NCBI RefSeq assembly: GCF_030149505.1
Contig: NZ_JASBRN010000039.1
Coordinates: 1 to 50,472, forward strand
Direction: 5' to 3'
Length of the DNA stretch: 50,472 nucleotides
Source of the DNA: Nocardioides sp.
GTDB taxonomy: Bacteria > Actinomycetota > Actinomycetes > Propionibacteriales > Nocardioidaceae
The position numbers and the translations under genes are program-made. A model generated the notes under the pieces. The model did not search any database. It was not told where the DNA came from and saw only the letters and a program-made list of their open reading frames with translations. Below are positions 15,254 to 23,336 of the stretch, one piece after another (the stretch's first letter is position 1; each line of letters begins with the position of its first letter).

Positions 15254-16152
15254 GACCGCTGGTCCCTGATGGTCCTGAGCACCTCCAGGTCGCCGCCCTC
15301 GTCGCGGGAGCCGGGCGTCTCGAGCACGAACGGCACGCCAGTGAGGGCGGGGTGGTCGAACAGCTCGCCGAAGGCGTCGGCGCCGATGTGGCCCTGCCCG
15401 ATCCGCTCGTGCCGGTCCTTCATCGACCCGCGCACGTCCTGGGAGTCGTTGGCGTGCACCAGCCGCAGCCGGCCCGGCCCGCCGATCTCCACGACCCGGT
15501 CGACGGTGGCGGTGGCGCCGCCCGGCTCGTCGAGCGGGGCGCCGGCGGCGAAGACGTGGCAGGTGTCCAGGCAGATGCCCGCGCGCGGGTGGTGGTCCAG
15601 GGCGTCGAGGTAGCCCGCGAGGTCCTCGACCCCGGCGCAGAGCGAGCGGCCCTGGCCGGCCGTGGGCTCCAGCAGCAGCCATGGTCCTCCGTCGGACGGG
15701 TCGTCGCCGAGCAGCTCCAGCAGCGGCAGCAGGCCCTCGCGGACCTGCCGCATCGCGGCCTCGTGCCGCTCGCGCCCGTCACCGGGGGTGGGGTCGACGT
15801 AGGACCCGGTGTGGACCACCACGCCCTCGGCGCCGATCTCCGCGGCCCGGCGCAGGTTGTGCGCGACCACGGCCACGCTGTTGTCGTAGGTGCTCGGTGT
15901 GGGTGAGCCCAGGTTCACCAGGTACGGCGCGTGGATGAAGGTCCGGATCCCACGCTCAGCCGCCGCGGCCCGGAACGCCTCGTCCTCGGCCGGCTTGCCC
16001 GCGCTGAGGGCCCACCCGCGCGGGTTGCCCACGAAGACCTGCAGCGTCTCGCAGCCGAGCCGCTCGGCGTCGGCCAGCGCGCCGGCGACCAGGCCCTTCC
16101 CGACGAGCAGGTGGGTCCCGATCGGGTTGCGGGGGGCGGGGTCGAAGGGCAT
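15250..16152 (-). CDS. nfo: Deoxyribonuclease IV (AP endonuclease IV)
   Basis: Protein of 300 residues that cuts DNA 5' of abasic sites in base-excision repair, a TIM barrel with a trinuclear zinc site. Family blocks appear in order: IGTHLLVGKGL near the N-terminus, FVGNPRGW (40-47), FIHAPYLVNLGSP (72-84), VVVHTGSYVD (111-120), LLLEPTAGQG with the metal Glu, ICLDTCHVFAAG (His and Asp ligands), LVHANDSQ and the DRHERIGQGHIG signature. Length fits the family (about 280-300). First gene of a two-gene minus-strand operon with the EamA transporter. No LexA box is visible upstream. Confidence 0.95.
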   Translation of the reverse strand: MPFDPAPRNPIGTHLLVGKGLVAGALADAERLGCETLQVFVGNPRGWALSAGKPAEDEAFRAAAAERGIRTFIHAPYLVNLGSPTPSTYDNSVAVVAHNLRRAAEIGAEGVVVHTGSYVDPTPGDGRERHEAAMRQVREGLLPLLELLGDDPSDGGPWLLLEPTAGQGRSLCAGVEDLAGYLDALDHHPRAGICLDTCHVFAAGAPLDEPGGATATVDRVVEIGGPGRLRLVHANDSQDVRGSMKDRHERIGQGHIGADAFGELFDHPALTGVPFVLETPGSRDEGGDLEVLRTIRDQRS

Positions 16153-16225
16153 GGGCGCATCTTCGCCGTCGTACGTCGGCGGGGCGGCACCGGGGCCGTC
16201 CTCGGGTGCCGGGAAGTGAGCGCCC

Positions 16226-18274
16226 TCAGATGATCGACAGCGTGATGGTGCTGCCGCGGGGCACTGACTGGCCGCCGCCGGGGTCCTGGCTGAAGACGAA
16301 GCCGAGGCCGAGGTAGCCGCTGGCGTTGACGGTCTGCACGACGAAGCCGAGCGCCTCGAGCTCCTGGCGGGCCGACTCCACGCCCTGGGCGCGCACGTTG
16401 GGCACCTCGACCAGCTCCGGGCCGAGGGAGACCACGAGCGTGACCGTGTCGCCGCGGAAGAGGGTGCCCGACTGCGGGGTCTGGGCGATGACCGCGCCCT
16501 CGGGGACGGTGTCGTCGAACTGCTCCTGGGCGCGGTCCACGACCAGGCCCTTGCGCTCCAGGACGGCTTGCGCGCGGTCGGCGTCCTCGCCGACCCAGTC
16601 GCCGACGTTGATCGGCTTGCGTCCCTTGCTGACCACGAGGTCGACGGCGCTGCCCGGGCGCAGCTGGCGCCCCTCGCCCGGGTCGTGGCGGATGACCCGT
16701 CCGCTCTCGACGGTCTCGGAGAACTTCTCCTTCACCCGGCCCACCTCGAGGGACACCTGTTCCAGCGCGTCGCGTGCCTCGCCCTCGGTGAGCCCCTCGA
16801 GCGCGGGCACGGGGTACTTCTCCACGCCCAGCGACAGCACCAGGGTGACGGTCTCGCCGGGCAGCACCCGGTCGCCGGGGCCGGGCGAGCTGCTGACCAC
16901 GTCGCCGCGGTCCACGGACTCGCTGTAGACACCGTCGGCCAGGTCGACCTCGAAGCCGGCCTCCTCGAGCTCGGCGACCGCCGAGGTCTCGGTCTGGCCG
17001 AGGACGGTCGGCACGGTGGTGTAGCGGGCCCAGCCGAACCACCAGGCACCGAGCCCGACGCCGGCGGCCAGCAGGAGGGCGAGCAGCAGGGCGACCGGGC
17101 CGCGCCAGCGGCGCCGGCGGGCGGGGTGAGCAGCGGATCCGCCCGGGTGAGGGCTCGTGGGGCGTGCGGCGTCCGGCCGGGCCGGCGCTGCGACGCTCCT
17201 GCCGCCCGGTGCGACGACCGTGGTCGCCTCGGTGTCGCCCGCCGAGCCGGGCAGGACGCCCAGGGCGGCCAGGTCGGCCAGCTCCTCGGGCTCCCAGACC
17301 TCGGGGGAGGTGTCGCCGAGCCGGTGCTGGTCGGCCGCGGGCGGCTCGTCGGTGTCGACCCCCGCGGCGGCGACGGCGGCCAGCAGCGGGGTGAGGTCCT
17401 GGGTGAGCTCGACGTCCTCGCTCACGCCGGCGGCCAACGCGTTCGAGACCCGGTGCACGTGGCGGAGCAGCACGCCGGCGTCGGCGGGTCGCTGGGTGCG
17501 GTCACGGGCCGTGGCGCGGGCCACCAGCGCGTCGACGTACGCCGGGATGCCGGGGACCCGCAGCGACGGCGCCGGGACGTCCTCGTGCACGTGCTTGTAG
17601 GCGACCTGGATCGGGGTGTCGCCCTCGTGCGGCTTGGAGCCGGTCAGCAGCTCGTAGAGCACCACGCCCACGGCGTAGACGTCGGCGCGCGCGTCGCTGG
17701 TGCCCTCGGAGACCAGTTCGGGCGCGAGGTAGGAGACCGTGCCGATGAGCACCCCACCCGTGGCCGTGTGCTGGGTGTCGGTGCCGATGGCCTTGGCCAG
17801 GCCGAAGTCGGCGACCTTGACGCGTCCGTCGTCGGCGATCAGCACGTTCTCCGGCTTGACGTCGCGGTGGATGATCCCGGCCCGGTGCGCGGCGGCCAGG
17901 GCGGAGACGACCGGCTCGAGCAGCGCCAGCGCCCGGGCCGGCGGCATCGGGGCCTCCTTGGTGACGGTGTCACGCAGCGTGTGGCCGGTGACCAGCTCCA
18001 TCGCCAGGAAGAGCGTGCCGTCGTCGTCGCCCTGGTCGTAGACGGCGACGATGTTGGGGTGGCTCAGCCGTGCGGCCGCCCGGGCCTCGCGCACGAAGCG
18101 GGCGGCGAAGTCGCCGTCGTCCCCGAGCCCGGGGTGCATGATCTTCACCGCGACAGTGCGGTGCAGGCGCTGGTCGACGGCCTCGTGCACCGAGGCCATC
18201 CCGCCCCGGGCGACGCGCGGGCCGACGAGGTAGCGCCCGTCGAGGAGCTGGCCCTGCGGCTCCCGGTCTGTCAC
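16226..18274 (-). CDS. pknL: Ser/Thr protein kinase with four PASTA domains (PknL-like)
   Basis: Membrane receptor kinase of 682 residues. The kinase domain (about 14-275) has the glycine loop VARGGMASVHEA, catalytic Lys44, HRDVKPEN (136-143), DFG (156-158) and the APE-equivalent APELVSEG. A juxtamembrane linker leads to one helix (about residues 375-400, ALLLALLLAAGVGLGAWW), then four extracellular PASTA repeats, each with the PxV/PxL opening and closing VTLVLSLG-like strand. PASTA kinases sense muropeptides or lipid II and control cell-wall synthesis and division. GTG 18274 has AGGAGG 6 nt upstream. It diverges from an Rv2175c homologue, the same pairing as pknL-Rv2175c in M. tuberculosis, where Rv2175c is a kinase substrate. 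Confidence 0.93.
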   Translation of the reverse strand: MTDREPQGQLLDGRYLVGPRVARGGMASVHEAVDQRLHRTVAVKIMHPGLGDDGDFAARFVREARAAARLSHPNIVAVYDQGDDDGTLFLAMELVTGHTLRDTVTKEAPMPPARALALLEPVVSALAAAHRAGIIHRDVKPENVLIADDGRVKVADFGLAKAIGTDTQHTATGGVLIGTVSYLAPELVSEGTSDARADVYAVGVVLYELLTGSKPHEGDTPIQVAYKHVHEDVPAPSLRVPGIPAYVDALVARATARDRTQRPADAGVLLRHVHRVSNALAAGVSEDVELTQDLTPLLAAVAAAGVDTDEPPAADQHRLGDTSPEVWEPEELADLAALGVLPGSAGDTEATTVVAPGGRSVAAPARPDAARPTSPHPGGSAAHPARRRRWRGPVALLLALLLAAGVGLGAWWFGWARYTTVPTVLGQTETSAVAELEEAGFEVDLADGVYSESVDRGDVVSSSPGPGDRVLPGETVTLVLSLGVEKYPVPALEGLTEGEARDALEQVSLEVGRVKEKFSETVESGRVIRHDPGEGRQLRPGSAVDLVVSKGRKPINVGDWVGEDADRAQAVLERKGLVVDRAQEQFDDTVPEGAVIAQTPQSGTLFRGDTVTLVVSLGPELVEVPNVRAQGVESARQELEALGFVVQTVNASGYLGLGFVFSQDPGGGQSVPRGSTITLSII

Positions 18275-18446
18275 AGCGAGCCTCCTGCGTTCCGGAGGGC
18301 TCATCCTACGTTCGGGCGGGCCCGCGGCCCGGCTGCCCCCCGGGCCCGGGCGTGGCGGGTGGCTGCCTCCGTGCCCGGCTCCGTGCGTGCCTGCGTGCCT
18401 GCCTCTGGGTGGTGGGCGACTGCGGGTGGGGTGCCAGACTGGAGCC

Positions 18447-18818
18447 ATGAGTGAGACCCGTCTGGCCGACCACGACCTCTCCGCCCTCGTGGACGAGTGG
18501 TTGGAGTGGGCCGAGGTCGCCGAGCGGCTCGGGGTCAGCGTGGGCAAGGTCCGCACGATGATCCGCGAGCACCAGCTCGCCGCCGCCGTCCCGTGGGAGC
18601 GCGCGGGGCAGCGGGTGCCCGCCCTCTTCCTCGACGGCGCCCAGCCGGTCAAGGGGCTGCCCGGCCTGCTGACCCTGCTCCACGACTCCGGCTTCGACGA
18701 CCGGGAGTGCATCGCCTGGATCTTCCTCGACGCCGACCTGCCCGGACGTCCGATCGACGCGCTGCACGAGAACCGCGGCTCGGAGGTCAAGCGCCGGGCC
18801 CAGGCCCTGGCCTTCTAG
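18447..18818 (+). CDS. Rv2175c-family DNA-binding protein
   Basis: Small cytoplasmic protein of 123 residues. Residues 20-50 (WAEVAERLGVSVGKVRTMIREHQL) form a MerR/excisionase-like helix-turn-helix, followed by a wing and the family C-terminal block LLTLLHDSGFDDRECIAWIF with DLPGRPIDAL. In M. tuberculosis the homologue is phosphorylated by PknL, which reduces DNA binding; the conserved divergent arrangement supports the same relation here. The family's Thr phosphorylation site near the N-terminus of Rv2175c is not obvious in MSETRLADHD, though Thr4 is a candidate. CAGACT 6 nt before the ATG may be a weak leaderless -10 box. Confidence 0.88.
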   Translation: MSETRLADHDLSALVDEWLEWAEVAERLGVSVGKVRTMIREHQLAAAVPWERAGQRVPALFLDGAQPVKGLPGLLTLLHDSGFDDRECIAWIFLDADLPGRPIDALHENRGSEVKRRAQALAF

Positions 18819-18828
18819 GACGGCCACG

Positions 18829-19296
18829 GTGGTCTACCGCCTCTCCCCGGAGAACGTCCGGCCGCCGCGCGGTGGACCCTCCGGAGCGCTCGCGATGTTC
18901 CTCGTGTTGGCCTTCGCGGTCGGCATCTGGGCGTTCGCCGGTGGGGACCCGGGCTCGCGCACCGGTGGCTCGCCCGGCGACGGGGAGACGACGATGACCG
19001 AGATGCCGCCCACCCAGGACCCCGAGAGCGGACTGCCGTACGTCGCTCCCGCGCTGCTGCCCGAGGCGGCGCTGGACGTCGTGGTCGCCCTCGACGACAC
19101 CGACCCGCCCGAGGGCTCGCCCTTCGACGACCCGGCCGGCCTGCTGCCCCCGCAGCCGGGCGCCTACTACACGCTCTACCCCGTGCCTCCCGCCACGGTC
19201 GCGGAGCCCGGGCCGGACCGGCTGGTCGTCGGCGGCGCCGGGGAGATCTACTGGAGCCGGGACGGCGGCGCGACCTTCGCGCGCGTCGGACCCTGA
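18829..19296 (+). CDS. Membrane-anchored microbial-RNase (RNase Sa/barnase)-fold protein, probably catalytically inactive
   Basis: Protein of 155 residues from GTG 18829. An N-terminal hydrophobic stretch (about 19-37, GALAMFLVLAFAVGIWAFA) would anchor it, with the rest outside. Residues 70-154 follow the layout of Streptomyces-type guanyl RNases: LPEA (78-81), LLPPQPGAYYTLYPV (105-119), PDRLVVGGAGEIYWSRDGG (129-147). Compared with RNase Sa the catalytic Glu of the YYhEYTV strand is Leu116, the catalytic His of the DHYxxF turn is lost (RDGGATF), and the guanine-binding FxNRE loop reads FDDPA. Arg131 remains. Loss of the acid-base pair suggests a binding role or pseudoenzyme. It lies 10 nt after the Rv2175c homologue and is probably co-transcribed. 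Confidence 0.65.
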   Translation: MVYRLSPENVRPPRGGPSGALAMFLVLAFAVGIWAFAGGDPGSRTGGSPGDGETTMTEMPPTQDPESGLPYVAPALLPEAALDVVVALDDTDPPEGSPFDDPAGLLPPQPGAYYTLYPVPPATVAEPGPDRLVVGGAGEIYWSRDGGATFARVGP

Positions 19297-19317
19297 TCTG
19301 CTCCGCGCACCTCTGGC

Positions 19318-20394
19318 CTAGACGGAGCGCTGCGTGGCCGCCTCGGCGAGGTCGCGCAGGGCCTGGACGCCCTCGGGGCGCAGGTCGGCGCCGTCGAGCA
19401 CGGCCAGGGCGCGGTCGGTGAGGGCGGCGATGACCTCCTCGACCTGCTCACGGGCACCACAGCGCTCGATGATGCCGCGCAGGTCGTCGACCTCGGCCGG
19501 TGAGAGCGGGCGACCCAGGGCGGCGTCGAGCCGTGCGGCCTCGTCGTCGGGCGCGGCGTCGAGGGCGAGCGCGACCAGGACGGTGCGCTTGCCCTCCACG
19601 AGGTCGTCGCCCGCCGGCTTCCCGGTCACCGCGGGATCGCCGAAGACACCGAGCAGGTCGTCGCGCAGCTGGAAGGCCTCGCCGAGCGGCAGGCCGAAGG
19701 CACGCAGGGCCGCGGTCGTGGCAGGGTCGGCCCCGGCCAGCGCCGCTCCGGTGTGCAGCGGCCGCTCGATGGAGTACTTCGCGGACTTGTAGCGCAGCAC
19801 GGTCATCGCCGCGTCGACGTCGGCGCGGCCGCGGGCCTGCACGGAGACGTCGAGGAACTGCCCTGCGATCACCTCGGTGCGCGTGTGGTCCAGCACGTCG
19901 AGGGCCGAGAGCACCCGCTCGGCAGGCAGACCGCAGGTGCGCAGCAGCTCGTCGGCCCAGGCCAGGAGCAGGTCGCCCAGCAGGATGGCCGCGGCGGCGC
20001 CGTACTGCTCCGGGTCGCCGCGCCAGCCGCGCCCGGCGTCCTCGGTGCGGTGCTCGGCCTCGAACGCCCGGTGGGTCGCGGGCCGGCCGCGGCGGGTGTC
20101 GGAGGCGTCCATCAGGTCGTCGTGCACCAGGGCGCTGGCGTGCAGCAGCTCCAGGCTCGCGCACGCCCGGGCGAGGGCGTCCTCGTCCTCGACCCGCGCG
20201 GGGGACACGGCCTGGTGGCCCCACCAGCAGAACGCGGCGCGCAGCCGCTTGCCGCCCGACACGCTGGCGCGGGCCTCGGCCAGCAGCCGCGCGGCGTCGG
20301 GCCCCAGGGGCTCCAGCCGCTCGGCCTGGGTGTCGAGGAAGTCGTCCAGCGCCCGCTGCACGCGGGTCCGGAAGGGCGTCGCGTCCCAGGTCAC
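19318..20394 (-). CDS. Polyprenyl (geranylgeranyl-type) diphosphate synthase
   Basis: Trans-prenyltransferase of 358 residues extending allylic diphosphates with IPP. GGKRLRAAF (48-56) binds IPP, the first Asp-rich motif is DDLMD (92-96), RRGRP follows at 101-105, and the second is DDLLGVFGD in the C-terminal half, preceded by GEAFQLR. Chain length cannot be fixed; the residues before the first motif (SALVH) are small, consistent with C20 or longer products. An idsA2 homologue occupies the corresponding place in M. tuberculosis. The CrtI-like gene 1 kb away may use its product, but no phytoene synthase is seen. GTG start set by a TAGGGT box 6 nt upstream. Confidence 0.92.
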   Translation of the reverse strand: MTWDATPFRTRVQRALDDFLDTQAERLEPLGPDAARLLAEARASVSGGKRLRAAFCWWGHQAVSPARVEDEDALARACASLELLHASALVHDDLMDASDTRRGRPATHRAFEAEHRTEDAGRGWRGDPEQYGAAAAILLGDLLLAWADELLRTCGLPAERVLSALDVLDHTRTEVIAGQFLDVSVQARGRADVDAAMTVLRYKSAKYSIERPLHTGAALAGADPATTAALRAFGLPLGEAFQLRDDLLGVFGDPAVTGKPAGDDLVEGKRTVLVALALDAAPDDEAARLDAALGRPLSPAEVDDLRGIIERCGAREQVEEVIAALTDRALAVLDGADLRPEGVQALRDLAEAATQRSV

Positions 20395-20400
20395 GTCCGC

Positions 20401-20406
20401 ACCCTA
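20401..20406 (-). promoter_or_regulatory. -10 box (TAGGGT) of the polyprenyl synthase gene, leaderless
   Basis: TAGGGT on the minus strand ends 6 nt before GTG 20394. It is one half of an 87-bp divergent leaderless pair with metF. Confidence 0.55.
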
Positions 20407-20468
20407 GTCGGCGCGCCCGAGCGCGAGCCGGTGGGTGGACGGGGCGGGTCTCGTGGGATCGTCCCGCG

Positions 20469-20474
20469 TACGCT
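20469..20474 (+). promoter_or_regulatory. -10 box (TACGCT) of metF, leaderless
   Basis: TACGCT ends 7 nt before ATG 20482; no ribosome-binding site lies between. Confidence 0.5.
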
Positions 20475-20481
20475 CGACGTC

Positions 20482-21372
20482 ATGAGCATCGGGCGTGGAC
20501 GCTCCCTGCGGGAGGTCGTGGAGGCGGGGGAGAAGTCCTTCTCCTTCGAGTTCTTCCCGCCCAAGGACGAGGCCGGCGAGGCCCAGCTGTGGGACGCCGT
20601 GCGTGCCCTGGAGCCCTACCGCCCGACCTTCGTGTCGGTCACCTACGGCGCCGGTGGCTCCAGCCGCGGCACGACCGTGCGGGTCACGCGCCGGATCGCG
20701 CAGGAGACCTCGATGCTGCCGATGGCGCACCTCACGTGCGTCGGCCACACCCGTGCCGAGCTGGAGTCGGTGCTCGACGAGTACGCCGCCGCCGGGGTGC
20801 ACCACGTGATGGCGCTGCGCGGGGACCCCGAGGGCGGTCCGCGTGCCGACTGGACCCCCACCGAGGGCGGGCTCACCTACGCCACCGAGCTGGTCGAGCT
20901 GGTGGCGGCGCGGGGCGAGTTCCGGATCGGCGTCGCCGCCTTCCCCGAGCGCCACCCCTCCTCCCCGTCGCTGGACCACGACGCCGACGTGCTCGCGGCC
21001 AAGGCGCGCGCGGGTGCGGAGTTCGCGGTCACCCAGATGTTCTTCCGCGCCGAGGACTACGTCTCCCTGGTGGAGCGGGTCCGGGCGCGCGGCGTCGACC
21101 TGCCGATCCTCCCGGGCATCATGCCGATCCTGAACCTCGCCGCGATCCGCCGGCAGGGCGAGCTGATCGGCACCGACGTGCCCGAGGAGGTCGTCTCGCG
21201 GATCGCCGCCCACGAGGGCGACGCCGTCTCGATGCGCGCCGAGGGCATCGCGCTGGCCGCCGAGCTGTGCCAGGAGCTGCTCGACGCCGGGGCGCCGGGG
21301 CTGCACTTCTACACGCTCAACCGCTCCAAGGCGACGCTGGAGATCTTCGAGAAGCTCGACGTCAGGCCCTGA
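20482..21372 (+). CDS. metF: Methylenetetrahydrofolate reductase
   Basis: TIM-barrel flavoenzyme of 296 residues reducing 5,10-methylene-THF to 5-methyl-THF, the methyl donor for methionine synthesis. SFSFEFFPPKDEAGEAQLW (19-37) carries the catalytic Glu of the FEFFPPK motif; FVSVTYGAGGSS (50-61), HLTCVGHTRAEL, VHHVMALRGDPEGG and FAVTQMFFRAEDY are the FAD- and folate-binding blocks in order, ending with GLHFYTLNRSKAT. Length fits bacterial MetF (about 290-310). It diverges from the polyprenyl synthase gene, with overlapping leaderless promoters between them. Rv2172c, at the equivalent place in M. tuberculosis, is also MTHFR-like. Confidence 0.94.
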   Translation: MSIGRGRSLREVVEAGEKSFSFEFFPPKDEAGEAQLWDAVRALEPYRPTFVSVTYGAGGSSRGTTVRVTRRIAQETSMLPMAHLTCVGHTRAELESVLDEYAAAGVHHVMALRGDPEGGPRADWTPTEGGLTYATELVELVAARGEFRIGVAAFPERHPSSPSLDHDADVLAAKARAGAEFAVTQMFFRAEDYVSLVERVRARGVDLPILPGIMPILNLAAIRRQGELIGTDVPEEVVSRIAAHEGDAVSMRAEGIALAAELCQELLDAGAPGLHFYTLNRSKATLEIFEKLDVRP

Positions 21373-21389
21373 TCCGCGGGGCGCCGTCG

Positions 21390-21442
21390 GGTGCTCTCGG
21401 TCGGTGCTCTCAGGCGGGTGCTCTCAGACGGGTGCTGTCAGG
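21390..21442. repeat. Four short tandem repeats between metF and the CrtI-like gene
   Basis: The 9-bp core GGTGCTCTC (last copy GGTGCTGTC) starts at 21390, 21403, 21417 and 21431, a period of 13-14 bp. The array fills the convergent gap and runs over the stop codon of the CrtI-like gene. Confidence 0.7.
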
Positions 21443-22736
21443 CGGGGCCGATCCGCTCGGCGACCAGCGCGGCCGACAGCCCGACGAACGGCAGCCCCGA
21501 CCCGGGGGTCGCGTGTGCGCCGACCGCGTGGAGGTGGGCGACCGGGGTGTCCGGCCCCAGCCGGGCCCGGACCGTGCCGCGTCCCTGCCACAGCACGCCC
21601 AGCGGGGAGCCCGACCAGGCCTCGACCTGTTCGCGAGGAGAGCGGTCGACCCGGTGCACCACGTGGTCGCGGAGGTCCAGACGTGCCCGTGCCAGCGCGC
21701 GCAGCACGTCCTCGGCCAGCTTGCCGCGACCGTGCACCGTCCAGGCGTGGCGGCCCTCGGGAGCCGTGCCGCCGGTCCGCACGACCAGCATCGGGTCGCC
21801 GTGCAGGACCACCTCGTGCGGCAGCTGCGGCACCTCGCCCTCCAGCCCGAGGTGGCAGGTGACCGGCGGGATGGCCGGCATCGTCCGCTCCACCAGCCGG
21901 GCCAGTGCGGGCAGGGCCCGCGGGTCGATGGCGCAGACCACCTCGTCGGCCTCGAGGTCACCGGCCGAGGTGCGCACCCCGACCGCACGCCCCTCGCGGA
22001 CCAGCACGTCCAGGGCGCGGGTGCCCAGCAGCACCTCCACCTTGCGGGTGGCCAGGCGTGCTCCGAGCACCTCGCCGAGCCGGGCCATGCCCCCGGGGAC
22101 GGTCCAGGCCCCGAAACGCTGCTCCAGGAACGCCACCAGGCCCATCCAGGCCGGCACGTTGCGCAGGTCGTGGCCGTCGGCGAGGAAGGGGTAGGCCGCC
22201 ACCTCGCGCTGCCGCTCGTCCCGGAACCTCCGGCGCAGCCGCTTGTGCAGCATCTCGCGGGAGTCCAGGCGCTGCCGCACCTGCGCGGGCAGTGCGGTGC
22301 GGTCCCAGGGGTGCTCGAAGTAGTGGTGGCGCAGCACCTCCCAGTCCTCGGTGAAGGAGTAGACGTGCTCGGTCCACCGCTGGCCCAGGCCGGGCTCGAG
22401 GGCGTCCCACGCCCGCAGCTGGCCGGCCCGTGCCGAGGGCAGCGACAAGGTCGTGTCGTCCTCGAAGCGGTGCTCGCGCAGCAGCTCCAGCGGCTCCAGC
22501 TCCAGCTCGCGCTCCAACGGGCGACCGGTCTTGCGGAACAGGTCGCGCACCACCGCCGGCAGCAGGGTGTGGGTCGGCCCGGCGTCCCAGGTGAAGCCCT
22601 CCTCGCTGATCGAGCCGAGCGCGCCGCCCAGGCTCGCCGCCCGTTCGACCAGCACCACCTGGTGCCCGGTCTTGGCCAGCCGGGCGGCCACGGCCATCCC
22701 GCCGAAGCCGCCACCCAGGACGACGACGCGGCTCAC
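21438..22736 (-). CDS. Phytoene desaturase-family (CrtI-like) FAD oxidoreductase
   Basis: Protein of 432 residues starting with the FAD fold VVVLGGGFGGMAVAARLAK (4-22), then VLVERAASLGGALGS, the CrtI/protoporphyrinogen-oxidase pattern. GFTWDAGPTHTLLPAV near residue 48-63 is the typical substrate-side block, and SGLPFVGLSAALVAE closes the FAD fold. About 60-80 residues shorter than classical CrtI. Substrate unknown: there is no phytoene synthase or cyclase here, so carotenoid synthesis is only one possibility; other members oxidise all-trans-retinol or related lipids. GTG 22736 overlaps the YbaK-like gene's stop by 4 nt. Confidence 0.85.
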   Translation of the reverse strand: MSRVVVLGGGFGGMAVAARLAKTGHQVVLVERAASLGGALGSISEEGFTWDAGPTHTLLPAVVRDLFRKTGRPLERELELEPLELLREHRFEDDTTLSLPSARAGQLRAWDALEPGLGQRWTEHVYSFTEDWEVLRHHYFEHPWDRTALPAQVRQRLDSREMLHKRLRRRFRDERQREVAAYPFLADGHDLRNVPAWMGLVAFLEQRFGAWTVPGGMARLGEVLGARLATRKVEVLLGTRALDVLVREGRAVGVRTSAGDLEADEVVCAIDPRALPALARLVERTMPAIPPVTCHLGLEGEVPQLPHEVVLHGDPMLVVRTGGTAPEGRHAWTVHGRGKLAEDVLRALARARLDLRDHVVHRVDRSPREQVEAWSGSPLGVLWQGRGTVRARLGPDTPVAHLHAVGAHATPGSGLPFVGLSAALVAERIGPA

Positions 22737-23269
22737 GCCGACGCCTCGGGTCCGACCTCGACCTCGCGGGCGCCTGTGAGGGCCAGCAGCTCGGCGTACG
22801 TCGTGGAGAAGACCGCGGCCGGGTGGCCGGCCGCCGCCCAGACGACCTCGTGGTCGGCCAGGGCGCGGTCGAGGTAGGTCGGCACGGGGGAGGGATGGGC
22901 AAGGGGGGACACACCGCCGATGACCTGGCCGGTGTGCTCGCGGACGAAGTCGGGCGAGGCGCGGCGCAGCCGGGGCACGCCGATCCGCGCGGCGGTGGCA
23001 CCTGTGTCGACGCGGTGGGAGCCCGAGGTGAGGACCAGGACCGGGCCCTCGCCGGTGTCGAAGACCAGGCTGTTGGCGATCGCTCCCACCTCGCACCCCA
23101 GTGCCTCGGCGGCCAGCGCGGCCGTGTGCACGGCATCGGGCAGCACCACGATCCGGCCCGTCCCACCCAGCCGGCGGTGCTCGGCACGGAACCGCGCCAC
23201 CCCGGGGTGGTCGGCTGCCGCTGTGGCCGCCGCGTCGGGGGGCTCGGGGGAGGGGGGCTCGGCAGGCAT
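22733..23269 (-). CDS. YbaK/EbsC-family aminoacyl-tRNA deacylase-like protein
   Basis: Protein of 178 residues in the family whose characterised members hydrolyse mischarged tRNAs (Cys-tRNAPro and similar). After a Pro/Ala-rich lead (1-20), the fold shows TAALAAEALGCEVGAIANSL (49-68), where the ligand-binding Lys of INSE-type editing domains is replaced, LVLTSGSHRVD with the GxxxxP pocket region, and QVIGGVSPLAHPSPVPTYLD (114-133), the conserved GG(V)SPxG-like loop. Substrate is unknown. ATG 23269 is supported by TAGGGT 7 nt upstream. First gene of the operon with the CrtI-like oxidoreductase; no functional link is obvious. Confidence 0.85.
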   Translation of the reverse strand: MPAEPPSPEPPDAAATAAADHPGVARFRAEHRRLGGTGRIVVLPDAVHTAALAAEALGCEVGAIANSLVFDTGEGPVLVLTSGSHRVDTGATAARIGVPRLRRASPDFVREHTGQVIGGVSPLAHPSPVPTYLDRALADHEVVWAAAGHPAAVFSTTYAELLALTGAREVEVGPEASA

Positions 23270-23276
23270 GGGTCAG

Positions 23277-23282
23277 ACCCTA
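23277..23282 (-). promoter_or_regulatory. -10 box (TAGGGT) of the YbaK-like gene, leaderless
   Basis: TAGGGT on the minus strand ends 7 nt before ATG 23269. Confidence 0.55.
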
Positions 23283-23324
23283 GGAGGAGCCACGGCCCTG
23301 GGGGCAGGCGGTCCGCCGAGGTCG

Positions 23325-23330
23325 TAGAGT
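23325..23330 (+). promoter_or_regulatory. -10 box (TAGAGT) of the four-helix membrane protein gene, leaderless
   Basis: TAGAGT ends 6 nt before GTG 23337. With the YbaK-like promoter it makes a 67-bp divergent leaderless pair. Confidence 0.55.
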
Positions 23331-23336
23331 CGGGGC

